A stretch of 64,000 bases of DNA from Bhargavaea massiliensis (GCF_018390575.1 NZ_JAHBCJ010000004.1:74145-138144), one strand, 5' to 3'. Shown: positions 31,237-42,868, counted from the stretch's first letter. Numbers and translations: made by a program. Notes: generated by a model from the letters alone, not told the origin.

Positions 31237-31481
31237 GGGGTTGTCCAGAAAGTAAGTATGAATTTAAAAAAAACAAACAGCACGGACTCTGGTCGCTTAC
31301 CGCGGGCCGGCGCCGAGCCCCGCGTCAAGCGGGTCACGACAGCCCGGCTTTTCCCGCAGGACATAAAAGCCTCCTCGAATAAGCCTCGCACGAAGGAAAT
31401 GCGAAGCATTTTCGAGGAGTCTCCCGGCGTCCATGCCGTTTGCTATATGGCGGGCTGAATCCAAATTTTTTGGACAGCCCC
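31237..31481. mobile_element. MITE-like element with inverted ends
   Basis: Ends GGGGTTGTCCAGAAA (31237-31251) and its imperfect inverse TTTTTTGGACAGCCCC (31466-31481) bound a 245-bp non-coding segment. The middle carries, in minus orientation, blocks of the GC-rich interspersed repeat (CCTGCGGGAAAAGC, CCGCGGTAAGCGACC). No transposase frame and no clear target duplication. The right end lies 1 nt from the rarA stop, and GGGCTG..TCCAAA/TTTGGA..CAGCCC there could form a terminator for rarA. Confidence 0.6.
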
Positions 31482-31482
31482 T

Positions 31483-32769
31483 TCATGGTTTTTTCATGAA
31501 CTGCTTCAGCTTTTTATAGATGCCGGCCATCTTTTTCTCCCTGCCGGCGATGACGGGTTCATAGAACCGTTCATCAGCCACCTTGTCTGGAAGGTACTGC
31601 TGGCTGGTCCAACCGCCGAACTCGCCGAGGGGGGTGTCGTGCGGGTACTTGTATCCTACATGTCCGAGCGCCGCGGCACCGGCGTAGTGGGCGTCTTTGA
31701 GGTGCTGGGGAATTTCGCCGGTGTCTCCGGCATGGATTCTGGACGCCGCAGCATCAAAAGCGCGATAGGCCGAGTTTGATTTTTCGGAGAGGCACATCTC
31801 GATGACCGCCACACTCAGGGGGATTCGGGCTTCCGGCATGCCGAGGTGCTCAGCGGACTGTGTCGCCGCCAGAACATGCGCGCCGACTTCCGGATTGGCC
31901 AGGCCGATGTCCTCATAGGCCATGACGAGGAGACGCCGGCATACCGCGGTCAGGTCGCCCGATTCCAGAAGATGAGCAAGGTAAAAGACGGCGGCATCCG
32001 CGTCGCTTCCGCGTACGGATTTTTGGAGGGCCGACAAGAGATTATAGAAGTGGGAACCGTTTTTGTCCCCGAACACACCAGTGCGCCCGATGAGGCTCTT
32101 GATCACCGCATCTTCCACAATGGTCGTGCCGTCTTCCTCATCAGAAGCGAGCACAGCCGATTCAAGAAGTGTCAGTGCCTTCCTGGCATCGCCGCCAGCG
32201 CCCTCCGCTAAACGGACGACCTGGTCGTCAGTGATCCGGATGTCCATCCGGCCGAGGCCCCGGTCTGTGTCGGAGAGCGCTCTCCGGATCAGTTCCACGA
32301 TGTCCTCGGTCTCCAGCCCTTTTAACTGAAGGATTTCTCCGCATCTTGAACGGATGGCGGGATTCACATCGTGAAACGGGTTTTCGGTCGTGGCCCCGAT
32401 CAGGACGATCGAGCCGTTTTCGACATGCGGGAGCAGCGCGTCCTGCTGTAATTTATTGAACCGGTGGATCTCGTCCAAAAAGAGAATGACCTTGCCGGTT
32501 ACCCGTGCCTCGTCTACGACCCGCTCCACGTCTTTTTTACCGGACACGGTGGCATTCAGCGCAATGAACGGCAGGCCGCTCGTGCCCGCTATCGCATGCG
32601 CGAGCGACGTCTTGCCGACACCTGGGCGGCCATAGAGGAGCATGGGCGGCACGTGCCCGTTTTTGATCATCCGGTAAAGTGCCGTCCCTTTCCCGATGAT
32701 GTGCCGCTGGCCGGCAATCTCGTCGATTGTTTCCGGCCTCATCCTGAAGGCGAGCGGTTCGTTCTGCAT
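31483..32769 (-). CDS. rarA: Replication-associated recombination protein A (RarA/MgsA)
   Basis: RarA is a AAA+ ATPase of the clamp-loader/RuvB group that acts at stalled forks. The 428-residue protein starts with PLAFRMRPETIDEIAGQ, has Walker A GRPGVGKT, Walker B LFLDEIHRFNK, sensor 1 GATTENP and the tetramerisation domain in the C-terminal third. The start at 32769 follows AAGGG; an upstream ATG at 32802 also has a fair ribosome site (AAAGGA) but overlaps a TATAAT, so either is possible. It is divergent from cymR. Confidence 0.94.
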   Translation of the reverse strand: MQNEPLAFRMRPETIDEIAGQRHIIGKGTALYRMIKNGHVPPMLLYGRPGVGKTSLAHAIAGTSGLPFIALNATVSGKKDVERVVDEARVTGKVILFLDEIHRFNKLQQDALLPHVENGSIVLIGATTENPFHDVNPAIRSRCGEILQLKGLETEDIVELIRRALSDTDRGLGRMDIRITDDQVVRLAEGAGGDARKALTLLESAVLASDEEDGTTIVEDAVIKSLIGRTGVFGDKNGSHFYNLLSALQKSVRGSDADAAVFYLAHLLESGDLTAVCRRLLVMAYEDIGLANPEVGAHVLAATQSAEHLGMPEARIPLSVAVIEMCLSEKSNSAYRAFDAAASRIHAGDTGEIPQHLKDAHYAGAAALGHVGYKYPHDTPLGEFGGWTSQQYLPDKVADERFYEPVIAGREKKMAGIYKKLKQFMKKP

Positions 32770-32850
32770 GAGATCAGCCCTTTCTTTCATCCATCCTTCC
32801 ATTATACAGTTCCTTTCGGGACTCTTCATGCGCGAGAGCGGTAATCATTA

Positions 32851-32859
32851 TGCTATAAT
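32851..32859 (+). promoter_or_regulatory. extended -10 promoter of cymR
   Basis: TGC-TATAAT, 34 nt before the cymR start; no convincing -35 hexamer. Confidence 0.5.
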
Positions 32860-32893
32860 GGCGGATAGAAAAGCGCAGGGTAGAGGTGTACTG

Positions 32894-33313
32894 ATGAAAA
32901 TATCAACCAGGGGCCGTTACGGGCTGGCAATCATGATCGAGCTCGGACGGCAATACGGCAGCGGGCCGGTTCCGCTCCGCAAAATTGCAGAAATCAATGA
33001 CCTTTCCGAGGCTTACCTCGAACAGCTCGTTCCGCCGCTCCGCAATTCGGGGCTTGTCAAAAGTGTACGGGGCGCGCACGGCGGATACAAACTGGCCAAG
33101 CCGCCGCATCAGATTTCGGCCGGAGATGTGATCCGGGTCCTGGAAGGGCCGATCCAGCCGGTCGAGGGGATTGAAGACGAGCCGCAGCCCCAGCGGCTGC
33201 TGTGGGGGCGCATCCGCGACGCTGTAAAAGAAGTGCTTGATACAGTCACGATTGAAGACCTGATCAATATGAAATCTGACAGCAAAGACGAAGGCTACAT
33301 GTTCTATATCTGA
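32894..33313 (+). CDS. cymR: Rrf2-family regulator CymR
   Basis: CymR is the master repressor of cysteine metabolism in bacilli and works in a complex with CysK. The 139-residue protein begins MKISTRGRYGLAIMIEL, has the Rrf2 winged helix with LRKIAEINDLSEAYLEQLV and SVRGAHGGYKLAKP, and lacks the Cys cluster of iron-sulphur members such as IscR. The gene precedes the cysteine desulfurase, as in B. subtilis (cymR-yrvO-mnmA). Confidence 0.92.
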   Translation: MKISTRGRYGLAIMIELGRQYGSGPVPLRKIAEINDLSEAYLEQLVPPLRNSGLVKSVRGAHGGYKLAKPPHQISAGDVIRVLEGPIQPVEGIEDEPQPQRLLWGRIRDAVKEVLDTVTIEDLINMKSDSKDEGYMFYI

Positions 33314-33387
33314 CAGCCTGATATCAACAGCCGGACCGAAATAATCAGTGAAACGACCGGCACCACTGCTGGGAAAGGATTTTGGAG

Positions 33388-34533
33388 ATGAACGGAATTT
33401 ATCTGGACCATGCGGCCACGACACCGGTGCATCCGGAAGTGGCCCGGGTCTACGCAGAACTTCTCACAAGCACATACGGTAATGCTTCAAGCATCCATGG
33501 CACGGGGCGCAGTGCAAGAAAGCTGCTTGATGACAGCCGGGCAACCGCAGCCGGCCTGATCGGCGCCCGTCCGGAAGAAATCATCTTCACGGGCGGCGGC
33601 ACGGAAAGCGACAATCTCGCCATTTTCGGAACGGCTGAAGCAAGGTCGGATGAAGGCCGCCATATCATTACGACGGCCATCGAGCACCATGCAATTCTCA
33701 ACGCCTGCAAACGGCTGGAAAAGCGCGGCTTTGAGGTGACCTGGCTTCCGGTCGACCGGGAAGGGCGCGTGTCCCCTGAAGATGTCCGGAATACGCTTCG
33801 GGATGACACGATCCTTGTTACGATCATGGCGGCAAACAACGAGGTAGGCACGATCCAGCCGATCAGGGAGATCGGACAAATCCTGAAGGGGCACCCGGCG
33901 ACATTCCATACCGATGCGGTTCAGGCTTTTGGAGAGATTCCGGTCAATGTCGGGGAACTCGGTGTCGACCTGCTCAGCGCGTCCGCACATAAAATCAACG
34001 GTCCGAAGGGGATCGGTTTCCTTTATCAGAAAAACGGCACGAAGCTGGTGCCGCCGACTTCCGGCGGCCAACAGGAGCGCAAACGCCGCGCGGGGACGGA
34101 AAACGTGCCGGGCATCGCGGCATTTGCCAAAGCGGCAGAAATCGCCCATGAATCTCTTGAGGAACGGCGGGAACGGCATGAGTCATTCAAGAAGACCCTG
34201 ACAGGCACACTCGAAAAATCCAAAATCGATTTTAACGTAAATGCCGGACAGGCAAGCACATTGCCGCACATTCTGAATATCAGCTTTCCGGGCACGGATA
34301 TCGAATCGCTGCTCGTTAATCTGGACCTGGCGGGCATTCATGTATCGAGCGGCTCCGCCTGCACGGCGGGTTCGATCGATCCATCCCATGTGCTCGTCGC
34401 AATGTATGGGGAAGGGGCGGAGGAGCTGCGCAATTCCGTCCGCTTCAGTTTCGGATACGGCTTATCGGACGAAGACATCCGGGCCGCCGCGGAAAAAACG
34501 GCAGCTGTGGTCCGGAGACTCGCTGGACAATAG
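33388..34533 (+). CDS. Cysteine desulfurase (YrvO/IscS-like)
   Basis: A PLP enzyme that takes sulfur from cysteine. In B. subtilis the YrvO protein hands it to MnmA, encoded next. The 381-residue product has the PLP-lysine region SAHKINGPKGIGFLY (about residues 205-220) and the catalytic loop SSGSACTAG near residue 327. GGGAAAGGA precedes ATG 33388. The 14-nt gap to mnmA fits a dedicated tRNA-thiolation pair. Confidence 0.93.
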   Translation: MNGIYLDHAATTPVHPEVARVYAELLTSTYGNASSIHGTGRSARKLLDDSRATAAGLIGARPEEIIFTGGGTESDNLAIFGTAEARSDEGRHIITTAIEHHAILNACKRLEKRGFEVTWLPVDREGRVSPEDVRNTLRDDTILVTIMAANNEVGTIQPIREIGQILKGHPATFHTDAVQAFGEIPVNVGELGVDLLSASAHKINGPKGIGFLYQKNGTKLVPPTSGGQQERKRRAGTENVPGIAAFAKAAEIAHESLEERRERHESFKKTLTGTLEKSKIDFNVNAGQASTLPHILNISFPGTDIESLLVNLDLAGIHVSSGSACTAGSIDPSHVLVAMYGEGAEELRNSVRFSFGYGLSDEDIRAAAEKTAAVVRRLAGQ

Positions 34534-34541
34534 AAAGGTGA

Positions 34542-35669
<1,128 letters not shown>

Positions 35670-35681
35670 GGAGTGATGGGA

Positions 35682-36350
35682 ATGGATCATAATACCGAAG
35701 GGATCAAAGCGATCCGAAACGAAGACTATGAAGAAGCCGTGAAAGCATTCACGGAAGCGATCGACGCCAATCCGGACGATCCGATCGGCTATATCAATTT
35801 CGGGAACCTGCTCGCATCGATCGGACGGGAAGAGGAAGCGCTGAAAGCGGAGAAATTCTTCCAGAAAGCGCTGGCCCTTGACCCGGATTCCATGACGGCA
35901 ATCTACGGGCTGGCCGGCCTCTATTATAACCTTGAGCGTTACGAGGAAGCGGCAAGGCTTTACGAAAAAGCGATCCGTGGCGGCATTGAGGGAGCGGACG
36001 CTCCTTACATGCTGGCAAAGTCACTCGAACGTACCGGCAAGCTGAAACTGGCTCTTCCGTACATGCAGCGCGCGCGGGAACTGGCGCCCGATGATTTGCA
36101 GATCCGGCTGTCCTACGGCATCCTTCTGGCTTCCTTGGAAATGTTTGTTGAAGCGATGGAAGAGCTGAAGTACGTTACGGAACATGATCCGGACAATGCA
36201 GACGCCCACTATAACCTCGGTGTGCTGTATGCAGTGTCTACGCAACAGCGCGGGCATGCGCTCAGCCACCTGGAAAAAGCATTCACGATCAGCCCGGACC
36301 ATCTCCAGGCGCGTGAAGTCTATACCATGATCAGTCAGTCGGAACAGTAA
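35682..36350 (+). CDS. Tetratricopeptide repeat protein (YrrB-like)
   Basis: The 222-residue protein is built of about five to six TPR units (for example AFTEAIDANPDDPIGYINFG, then KALALDPDSMTAIYGLAGLY and HYNLGVLYAV), a helical scaffold for protein binding. It lies between mnmA and recD2, the position of B. subtilis yrrB; the partner is unknown. GAGGAGTG fits ATG 35682 better than the ATG at 35676. Confidence 0.88.
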   Translation: MDHNTEGIKAIRNEDYEEAVKAFTEAIDANPDDPIGYINFGNLLASIGREEEALKAEKFFQKALALDPDSMTAIYGLAGLYYNLERYEEAARLYEKAIRGGIEGADAPYMLAKSLERTGKLKLALPYMQRARELAPDDLQIRLSYGILLASLEMFVEAMEELKYVTEHDPDNADAHYNLGVLYAVSTQQRGHALSHLEKAFTISPDHLQAREVYTMISQSEQ

Positions 36351-36369
36351 GGCAAAGGAGGTAAGCGGA

Positions 36370-38859
36370 ATGGCCGGGCAAATGGACCTATTTAAAGAAG
36401 ATGAAAAATATCTATCCGGCCGGCCGGTTTCCACGGTCTTCCACAATCCGCAGAACCTGTTTTCAATCCTCCGTGTCAAAGTCACTGCGACCGACTCCGG
36501 ATATGACGGCAAGGAGATTGTCGTGACCGGATATTTCCCTCCCCTTGAAGGGGAGGATACATATAAGTTCCAGGGAAGCCTTGTGGAGCATCCGAAATAT
36601 GGAACCCAGTTCAAGGCTTCCGTGTTCACGAAAGACCTTCCAGACACCGAGACGGGACTTGTCCATTACCTGTCGTCTGACCTGTTTCCCGGAATCGGCC
36701 AGAAAACTGCCCAGGCGGTCGTCAAGGAACTTGGAAAAGATACGATCAGTCTCATCCTGAATGACCCGTCCGCCCTCGACAGGGTGCCGAGGCTGTCAGA
36801 CGAGCGGAAAGAGACGATCGTTTCCGTCCTGCAGGAGAACATGGGGCTGGAAAGGATCATGATCGCGCTGAATGAATGGGGTTTCGGCCCTCAGCTCGCA
36901 ATGCGGATTTACCAGACATACCGGGAGGAGACTGTCAGCGTACTGCAGACGAATCCGTACCGGCTGATCGGGGAGATCGAGGGAGTCGGCTTCCAGCGGG
37001 CGGATGAACTCGGGGCACGGCTCGGAATCACAGGAGATCACAGGGACCGGGTGAAGGCGGCAGTGCTTCACCTCCTGAACATGGCGGCACTGTCGGAAGG
37101 CCATGTGTTTACGCAAGCGGAGGCGCTCCTGCCGGAAGCCAAGAGGATGCTTGAAGCGAGCCAGCCCCACAAGATCAGTTTCGAAGCGATCACGCAGGCG
37201 ATTATCGAACTCGGTGAAGAAAGCAAGATTGTCGTCGAGCAGCAGCGCTGCTACCTGCCGTCGCTGTACTTTTCCGAGATCGGCATCGCCTCGAAAGTGG
37301 TTTCGTTGCTTGAGGACGAGTCGCACAAGGATGCTTTTCCACAGTCTGAAATCCGGAAGGCACTCGGCGGCATTGAGGAACGTCTCGGGGTCACCTACGC
37401 CAAAACCCAGGTGGAAGCGATCGAGCTTGCGCTCAATTCGTCGTTCATGATCCTGACGGGCGGGCCGGGGACTGGCAAGACGACCGTCATCAGGGGACTG
37501 GTCGAACTGTATGCCGAGCTTCACGGGCTGTCGCTTGAACCGAAGGACTATGCGAAAAAGGAAGAATCCTTCCCGATCGTGCTCGCCGCACCGACAGGAC
37601 GCGCGGCAAAGCGGATGAGCGAGTCGACCGAGCTGCCTGCGATGACCATCCACCGGCTTCTAGGCTTTAATGGAATGGAGCGGGAAGAAGAAACCGAGCG
37701 GGAACTGGACGGCCGGCTTTTCATCATCGATGAAGTGTCGATGGTCGATACGTGGCTCGCGCATCAGCTGATGAAGGCGATTCCGGACGGGGCCCAGGTC
37801 ATCTTCGTCGGAGACCAGGATCAGCTCCCGCCTGTTGGCCCGGGGCAGGTTCTGAAAGACCTGCTTGCCTCCAAACAGGTGCCTGCGGTAGAGCTGACCG
37901 ATATTTACCGCCAGAGCAGCGGTTCATCGATCATCGAGCTCGCCCATAAGGTGAAAAAGGGCGGTGTCACAGACGATATCGGGAAAAAGACATCCGACCG
38001 GTCCTTTATCAAAGCCGGCACGCCGCAGATTCCGGAAGCGGTCGAGAAAGTGCTGAAAAGCGCCATGACGAAAGGACAGTCGATCCAGGATGTCCAGGTG
38101 CTGGCTCCGATGTACAAGGGCCCTGCCGGCATCGACAACCTCAACAAACTGATTCAGGAAATCGTTAATCCGGCAAAAGAAGGCCGGAAAGAAACCGTGT
38201 TCGGCGACATCACCTACCGGATCGGTGACAAAGTCCTGCAACTTGTCAATCAGCCGGAAAGCAATGTGTTCAACGGTGACATCGGCGAAGTGGTCGCCAT
38301 CATGAAGCCGAACGAGACCGTCGACAAAAAAGAGATGATCGTGGTCTCCTTCGACGGCCTTGAAGTGAACTACGAGCGGAAAGATCTCAGCCAGCTGACA
38401 CTGGCCTACTGCATCTCGATCCATAAATCCCAGGGCAGTGAATTCGGAACGGTCATCATGCCCGTCGTCCGGACTTACCGCCGGATGCTCCGCAGGAATC
38501 TGTTATACACCGGACTGACGCGCGCGAAAAACTTCCTGATCCTCATCGGCGAGCCGGATGTCTTCAGGGAAGGCATCGCCCGGGCAGACGACCTCAGCAG
38601 GAGGACGTCGCTCTTGGAGAGGGTGACAAGCGGAGAGACGCCTTCTGCCGAAACGGCCGTACAGGCAGCGGAGAAGGAAGCTTCCGGCACCGTAACCGAG
38701 CCGGAAGCTGTCCCTGCAACATCAACTTCGGAAATCGGCTCAGGGCAAGAGCGGTCACCGTCCGCTCCGCCGTCCCTCAACCTGTCCAATCATCAGGCCA
38801 TCGATCCGATGGTCGGCATGAATGGCGTGTCGCCGTTTGATTTTATGGACGGCCGTTGA
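36370..38859 (+). CDS. recD2: ATP-dependent 5'-3' DNA helicase RecD2
   Basis: The stand-alone RecD-like helicase (YrrC), involved in mismatch repair and fork progression. The 829-residue protein has an N-terminal OB-like and helix-hairpin-helix region (FPGIGQKTAQAVV), Walker A GGPGTGKTTVIRGL near residue 360, Walker B FIIDEVSMVD and the UvrD-type C-terminal motif LAYCISIHKSQGSEF. A low-complexity Ala/Ser/Glu-rich tail follows (about 760-829). AAAGGAGG precedes ATG 36370. The stop overlaps the alaS promoter. Confidence 0.95.
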   Translation: MAGQMDLFKEDEKYLSGRPVSTVFHNPQNLFSILRVKVTATDSGYDGKEIVVTGYFPPLEGEDTYKFQGSLVEHPKYGTQFKASVFTKDLPDTETGLVHYLSSDLFPGIGQKTAQAVVKELGKDTISLILNDPSALDRVPRLSDERKETIVSVLQENMGLERIMIALNEWGFGPQLAMRIYQTYREETVSVLQTNPYRLIGEIEGVGFQRADELGARLGITGDHRDRVKAAVLHLLNMAALSEGHVFTQAEALLPEAKRMLEASQPHKISFEAITQAIIELGEESKIVVEQQRCYLPSLYFSEIGIASKVVSLLEDESHKDAFPQSEIRKALGGIEERLGVTYAKTQVEAIELALNSSFMILTGGPGTGKTTVIRGLVELYAELHGLSLEPKDYAKKEESFPIVLAAPTGRAAKRMSESTELPAMTIHRLLGFNGMEREEETERELDGRLFIIDEVSMVDTWLAHQLMKAIPDGAQVIFVGDQDQLPPVGPGQVLKDLLASKQVPAVELTDIYRQSSGSSIIELAHKVKKGGVTDDIGKKTSDRSFIKAGTPQIPEAVEKVLKSAMTKGQSIQDVQVLAPMYKGPAGIDNLNKLIQEIVNPAKEGRKETVFGDITYRIGDKVLQLVNQPESNVFNGDIGEVVAIMKPNETVDKKEMIVVSFDGLEVNYERKDLSQLTLAYCISIHKSQGSEFGTVIMPVVRTYRRMLRRNLLYTGLTRAKNFLILIGEPDVFREGIARADDLSRRTSLLERVTSGETPSAETAVQAAEKEASGTVTEPEAVPATSTSEIGSGQERSPSAPPSLNLSNHQAIDPMVGMNGVSPFDFMDGR

Positions 38860-38885
38860 CAAGGTGCCTCCCTTTTCACTATAAT
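38856..38885 (+). promoter_or_regulatory. sigma-A promoter of alaS
   Basis: TTGACA (38856-38861), an 18-nt spacer and TATAAT (38880-38885): both hexamers perfect. The -35 overlaps the recD2 stop codon. Confidence 0.9.
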
Positions 38886-38891
38886 GCGGGA

Positions 38892-39126
38892 TATAAGACA
38901 ATTCGATGACGGAGAAAGTACGCACTGCGCCGGCACAGGAAGGATTCCCCCGACTGAAAGGGATCTCGTAGGCAAGGATGCGGAAAGCTACTCCAGAGTG
39001 CAGCTCATCCCTGCCGTCCGCCGCGTTAAGGCATTTGAGAGACAGCGGCGGATGCTGCTGTAATCAGGGTGGTACCGCGAACAGATCCTTCGTCCCTATT
39101 GTATAGGGGATGGAGGATTTTTTTTA
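38892..39126 (+). promoter_or_regulatory. T-box riboswitch of alaS, GCT (Ala) specifier
   Basis: Stem I pairs GGAG (38911-38914) with CTCC (38991-38994) and CGCA (38921-38924) with TGCG (38979-38982). The specifier loop has AAAGTA on one strand and GAAA-GCT-A on the other, giving the Ala codon GCT at 38987-38989. The T-box AGGGTGGTACCGCG is at 39066-39079, and the terminator ATCCTTCGTCCCT/AGGGGATGGAGGAT with eight or nine T follows (39085-39126). Confidence 0.95.
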
Positions 39127-39162
39127 TTGCCGCACCGCCCAACCAATAAGGAGGAGAACCTA

Positions 39163-41796
39163 ATGAAAGCATTGACATCTGCAGAAATCAGAGAGATGTA
39201 CCTGAAGTTCTTCGAAGAAAAGGGCCACTCGGTCGAGCCGAGCGCCTCGCTCGTCCCTGTCGATGATGCCTCGCTTCTATGGATCAACAGCGGCGTCGCG
39301 ACACTTAAGAAATACTTTGACGGACGCGTAGTGCCGGACAACCCTCGCATCGTGAACGCCCAGAAAGCGATCCGGACAAATGATATTGAAAACGTGGGGA
39401 AGACCGCACGCCATCACACGTTTTTCGAGATGCTCGGCAACTTTTCGATCGGTGATTACTTTAAGCGCGAATCCATCCACTGGGCATGGGAGTTCCTGAC
39501 CCATCCGGACTGGATCGGCCTCGATCCCGTAAAGCTGTCGGTGACGGTCCATCCGGAAGATGAGGAGGCGCTTGAGATCTGGCGCGATGAAGTCGGTGTG
39601 CCTGAAGAGCGGATCATCCGTCTCGAAGGGAACTACTGGGACATTGGGGAAGGTCCTTCGGGTCCGAACTCTGAGATTTTCTATGACCGGGGGCCGTCAT
39701 ACGGTGACGACTTCTCTGATCCTGAGCTTTATCCGGGCGGAGAAAACGAGCGCTATCTGGAAATCTGGAACCTCGTCTTTTCCCAGTTTAACCATAACCC
39801 TGACCACACCTACACCCCGCTGCCGAACAAGAACATTGATACCGGCATGGGGCTGGAGCGGATGGTTTCCGTCGTACAGGATGTACCGACAAACTTCGAC
39901 ACCGATCTGTTTATCCCGATCATCCGTGAAATCGAGAAAATTTCCGGGGCATCTTATGGTGAACAACCGGAAAAAGATACCGCATTCAAAGTGATTGCAG
40001 ACCACATCCGCACCGTGGCATTTGCGGTCGGAGACGGGGCTTTCCCGTCCAATGAGGGCCGCGGTTACGTGCTCCGTCGCCTTCTGCGCCGTGCGGTGCG
40101 CTACGCGAAACAGATCGGAATCGACGAGCCGTTCATGTACCGCCTCGTGCCGGTTGTCGGAAGCATCATGGAGAGCTATTACCCGGAGGTCACCGAAAAA
40201 GCCGAATTCATCCAGCGGGTCATCAAGAATGAAGAAGACCGGTTCCATGAAACGCTCAATGAAGGCCTGTCAATTTTGTCCGGCATCATCCAGCGGGTGA
40301 AGGAAGAAGGCGGCAACGAGATTTCAGGCGTAGATGCATTCAGGCTGTATGACACATTCGGGTTCCCGGAAGAGCTGACTGCCGAATACGCGGAAGAACA
40401 GGGCCTCGGCATCGACGAGGAAGGGTTCCGCCGCGAGATGGAGGCCCAGCGGGAGCGTGCCCGTGCGGCGCGCCAGGATGTCGGTTCGATGCAGGTCCAG
40501 TCAGGGGCGCTCGGCGGATTCCACGGGGAAAGTGAATTCATCGGCTATGACCACATGGTGGCAGGAGCGGAAATCATTGCGATTGTCAGCGGCGGAGAAC
40601 TTGTGGAAACCGCATCAGAAGGTGAGGATGTGCAAGTGATCCTTGACCGCACACCGTTTTATGCAGAGAGCGGAGGCCAGATCGCCGACCGCGGATCGAT
40701 GACCGGCGAAGCTTTCCGTGCGTCCGTTCAGGATGTGCGCAAAGCACCGAACGGCCAAAACCTTCACTCGGTTAAAGTTGAAGCCGGCACGATGACAAAA
40801 GGCGATACGCTCAAAGCGGAAGTCGATGCAGCGCAACGGCGCCTGACCGTGAAAAATCATACAGCGACACACTTGCTGCATCAGGCCCTCAAAGACATTC
40901 TCGGCGGGCACGTGAATCAGGCAGGCTCCTACGTTGGACCTGACCGCCTCCGCTTCGACTTCAGCCATTTCGGAGCGATGACGGATGAGGAACTTGAAAC
41001 AGTGGAACAAATCGTCAACGAACGGATCTGGGACGGCATCGGTGTCGGCACTGCCTACCATCCGATCGAGGAAGCGAAAAAAATGGGCGCCATGGCCCTG
41101 TTCGGGGAAAAATACGGCGATGTCGTTCGTGTCGTTTCAATCGGAGACTACTCGCTTGAGCTGTGCGGCGGCTGCCACGTCCGTGATACGTCGGAGATCG
41201 GTCTCTTCAAGATTATGTCCGAAGGCGGCATCGGGGCGGGCACAAGGCGGATCGAGGCGCTGACGGGCAAGGAGGCCTTCCTCTATATGAAGGGGGAGGA
41301 AGAAATCCTGGCACAGGCCGCTTCGATGCTGAAGGCAAATCCGAAAGACCTTCTCAAGAAACTGTCCGCCCTGCAGTCCGAGCAGAAAGAATTGAAGCGT
41401 GAGCTTGAGTCGCTTTCTGCACAAAAAGCCCAGGGCCAGCTTGGTACGATCCTGGAATCTGCCCGTGAGGTCGGAGGCGTGTCGGTTGTGGCGGCACGTG
41501 TGGAAGGCGCGGACGGCAACCAGCTCCGCACCATGATGGACGAGCTCAAGCAAAAGCTGGGCAACGGGGTCATCGTGCTCGGATCCGCCGACGGCGGCAA
41601 AGTGACACTTGCTGCCGGCGTAACCAAAAACATTGCCGGCAAGGAGTATCATGCAGGGAATATCGTCCGCCACGTTGCGGAAATATGTGGAGGCAAGGGC
41701 GGCGGCCGTCCGGATATGGCAATGGCCGGCGGCAAAGACCCGTCCAAACTTGATGAAGCGCTCCAATCCGTGTATGATTTAGTCAAATCCGTATAA
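39163..41796 (+). CDS. alaS: Alanyl-tRNA synthetase
   Basis: Class II synthetase that charges tRNA-Ala and edits Ser/Gly. The 877-residue protein has the catalytic domain (1-240), the editing domain with [11 protein letters not shown] and CGGCHV zinc/editing motifs (about 565-670) and the C-terminal oligomerisation/DHHA1 region with [20 protein letters not shown] precedes ATG 39163. It is under T-box control. Confidence 0.98.
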   Translation: MKALTSAEIREMYLKFFEEKGHSVEPSASLVPVDDASLLWINSGVATLKKYFDGRVVPDNPRIVNAQKAIRTNDIENVGKTARHHTFFEMLGNFSIGDYFKRESIHWAWEFLTHPDWIGLDPVKLSVTVHPEDEEALEIWRDEVGVPEERIIRLEGNYWDIGEGPSGPNSEIFYDRGPSYGDDFSDPELYPGGENERYLEIWNLVFSQFNHNPDHTYTPLPNKNIDTGMGLERMVSVVQDVPTNFDTDLFIPIIREIEKISGASYGEQPEKDTAFKVIADHIRTVAFAVGDGAFPSNEGRGYVLRRLLRRAVRYAKQIGIDEPFMYRLVPVVGSIMESYYPEVTEKAEFIQRVIKNEEDRFHETLNEGLSILSGIIQRVKEEGGNEISGVDAFRLYDTFGFPEELTAEYAEEQGLGIDEEGFRREMEAQRERARAARQDVGSMQVQSGALGGFHGESEFIGYDHMVAGAEIIAIVSGGELVETASEGEDVQVILDRTPFYAESGGQIADRGSMTGEAFRASVQDVRKAPNGQNLHSVKVEAGTMTKGDTLKAEVDAAQRRLTVKNHTATHLLHQALKDILGGHVNQAGSYVGPDRLRFDFSHFGAMTDEELETVEQIVNERIWDGIGVGTAYHPIEEAKKMGAMALFGEKYGDVVRVVSIGDYSLELCGGCHVRDTSEIGLFKIMSEGGIGAGTRRIEALTGKEAFLYMKGEEEILAQAASMLKANPKDLLKKLSALQSEQKELKRELESLSAQKAQGQLGTILESAREVGGVSVVAARVEGADGNQLRTMMDELKQKLGNGVIVLGSADGGKVTLAAGVTKNIAGKEYHAGNIVRHVAEICGGKGGGRPDMAMAGGKDPSKLDEALQSVYDLVKSV

Positions 41797-41866
41797 TCGC
41801 GGATCTGTACGTTTATAATGGGATGCGAGGTTCTAAAGCATCCCAAGGGAAAGCGGGGTGCTGACC

Positions 41867-42139
41867 ATGGATTCATTCGACAAGACGATGAAGTTCAACT
41901 TTCCGGAAGAGCCGATGGAAGATGAGGTGCGGACAGTTCTGCTGAAGGTCCATACCGCGCTGAAAGAAAAGGGATACAGCCCCATCAACCAGATTGTCGG
42001 CTACCTCTTATCGGGAGATCCGGCATACATCCCGCGGCATGATGATGCACGGAACATGATCCGGAAGCTTGAGCGGGACGAGATCATAGAAGAACTCGTG
42101 AAATTTTATATTGCCGGTCATGACGAGGGCCGTTCATGA
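41867..42139 (+). CDS. IreB-family regulatory phosphoprotein (YrzL)
   Basis: The 90-residue protein ([20 protein letters not shown]...) belongs to UPF0297. The Enterococcus member IreB is phosphorylated by the PASTA kinase IreK and controls cephalosporin resistance. It precedes ruvX, overlapping it by 4 nt, as everywhere in Firmicutes. The start is ATG 41867 with AAGCGGGG upstream. A TATAAT at 41814-41819 may be its promoter. Confidence 0.9.
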   Translation: MDSFDKTMKFNFPEEPMEDEVRTVLLKVHTALKEKGYSPINQIVGYLLSGDPAYIPRHDDARNMIRKLERDEIIEELVKFYIAGHDEGRS

Positions 42140-42555
42140 GGGCAATGGGATTCGACGTCGGCACCAAAACAATCGGCGTCGCAGTGAGTGATGGGCTCGG
42201 CTGGACGGCCCAGGGAGTCGAAACGATCAAGATCGACGAGGAGGCCGGGGAGTTCGGCATTGCCCGGATCCGCGAACTGGTTACGGAGTATGGTGTAACT
42301 TCATTCGTTGTCGGGTACCCAAAGAATATGAACAACACAGTGGGACCGCGCGCGGAAGCATCCGAGCGTTTTGCGGACCTGCTGAGGGATGAATTCTCCC
42401 TTCCTGTGGAACTCTATGACGAGCGCCTGACGACAATGGCGGCGGAAAAGATGCTCATCAGTGCTGATGTCAGCCGCAAAAAGCGCAAGAGCGTCATCGA
42501 CAAGATGGCTGCCGTCATGATTCTGCAGGGCTGGCTGGACAGAAAAAACGGATGA
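42136..42555 (+). CDS. ruvX: Holliday junction resolvase-like protein RuvX (YqgF)
   Basis: The 139-residue RNase H-fold protein has [15 protein letters not shown] with the first catalytic Asp at the N-terminus, VVGYPKNMN, and DERLTT with the second acidic residue. The family is proposed to resolve recombination junctions and to process pre-16S rRNA 5' ends. It overlaps the IreB-family gene and is followed after 10 nt by the DUF1292 gene. Confidence 0.94.
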   Translation: MRAMGFDVGTKTIGVAVSDGLGWTAQGVETIKIDEEAGEFGIARIRELVTEYGVTSFVVGYPKNMNNTVGPRAEASERFADLLRDEFSLPVELYDERLTTMAAEKMLISADVSRKKRKSVIDKMAAVMILQGWLDRKNG

Positions 42556-42565
42556 GGTGATTTGA

Positions 42566-42868
42566 ATGGAACACGGAGATGCGCACATCACGGTTGTGGA
42601 TGAAGAAGGCAACGAACAGCTTTGCGAAGTCCTTTTCACATTTGAAGCGGAACAGTTCAACAAGTCGTATGTTCTTTACTACCCGGTAGGGGCCGAAGAA
42701 GACGACAATGAGGAAATCGAGATCATGGCTTCTTCTTTTACCCCGGGTGAAGAGGGCGAACAGGGAGAACTGAAGCCGATCGAAACCGACGAAGAGTGGG
42801 ACATGATCGAAGAAATGCTGAATACGTTCCTCGCTGAAGACGACGAAGAGGACGAAGAAGAAGAATAA
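42566..42868 (+). CDS. DUF1292 acidic protein (YrzB)
   Basis: The 100-residue protein has the DUF1292 core ([20 protein letters not shown], then SYVLYYPVG) and a very acidic tail ([10 protein letters not shown]). Function not known. It is nearly always the third gene of the ireB-ruvX-yrzB cluster, as here. GAGGTGATT precedes ATG 42566. Confidence 0.9.
   Translation: MEHGDAHITVVDEEGNEQLCEVLFTFEAEQFNKSYVLYYPVGAEEDDNEEIEIMASSFTPGEEGEQGELKPIETDEEWDMIEEMLNTFLAEDDEEDEEEE

Noticed and set aside
30963-31276. Minus-strand frames of 60-100 residues through the second array
   Set aside because: Three overlapping frames all stay open because the 20-bp unit lacks stops; product is a Phe/Leu/Ser/Cys repeat with no start signal.
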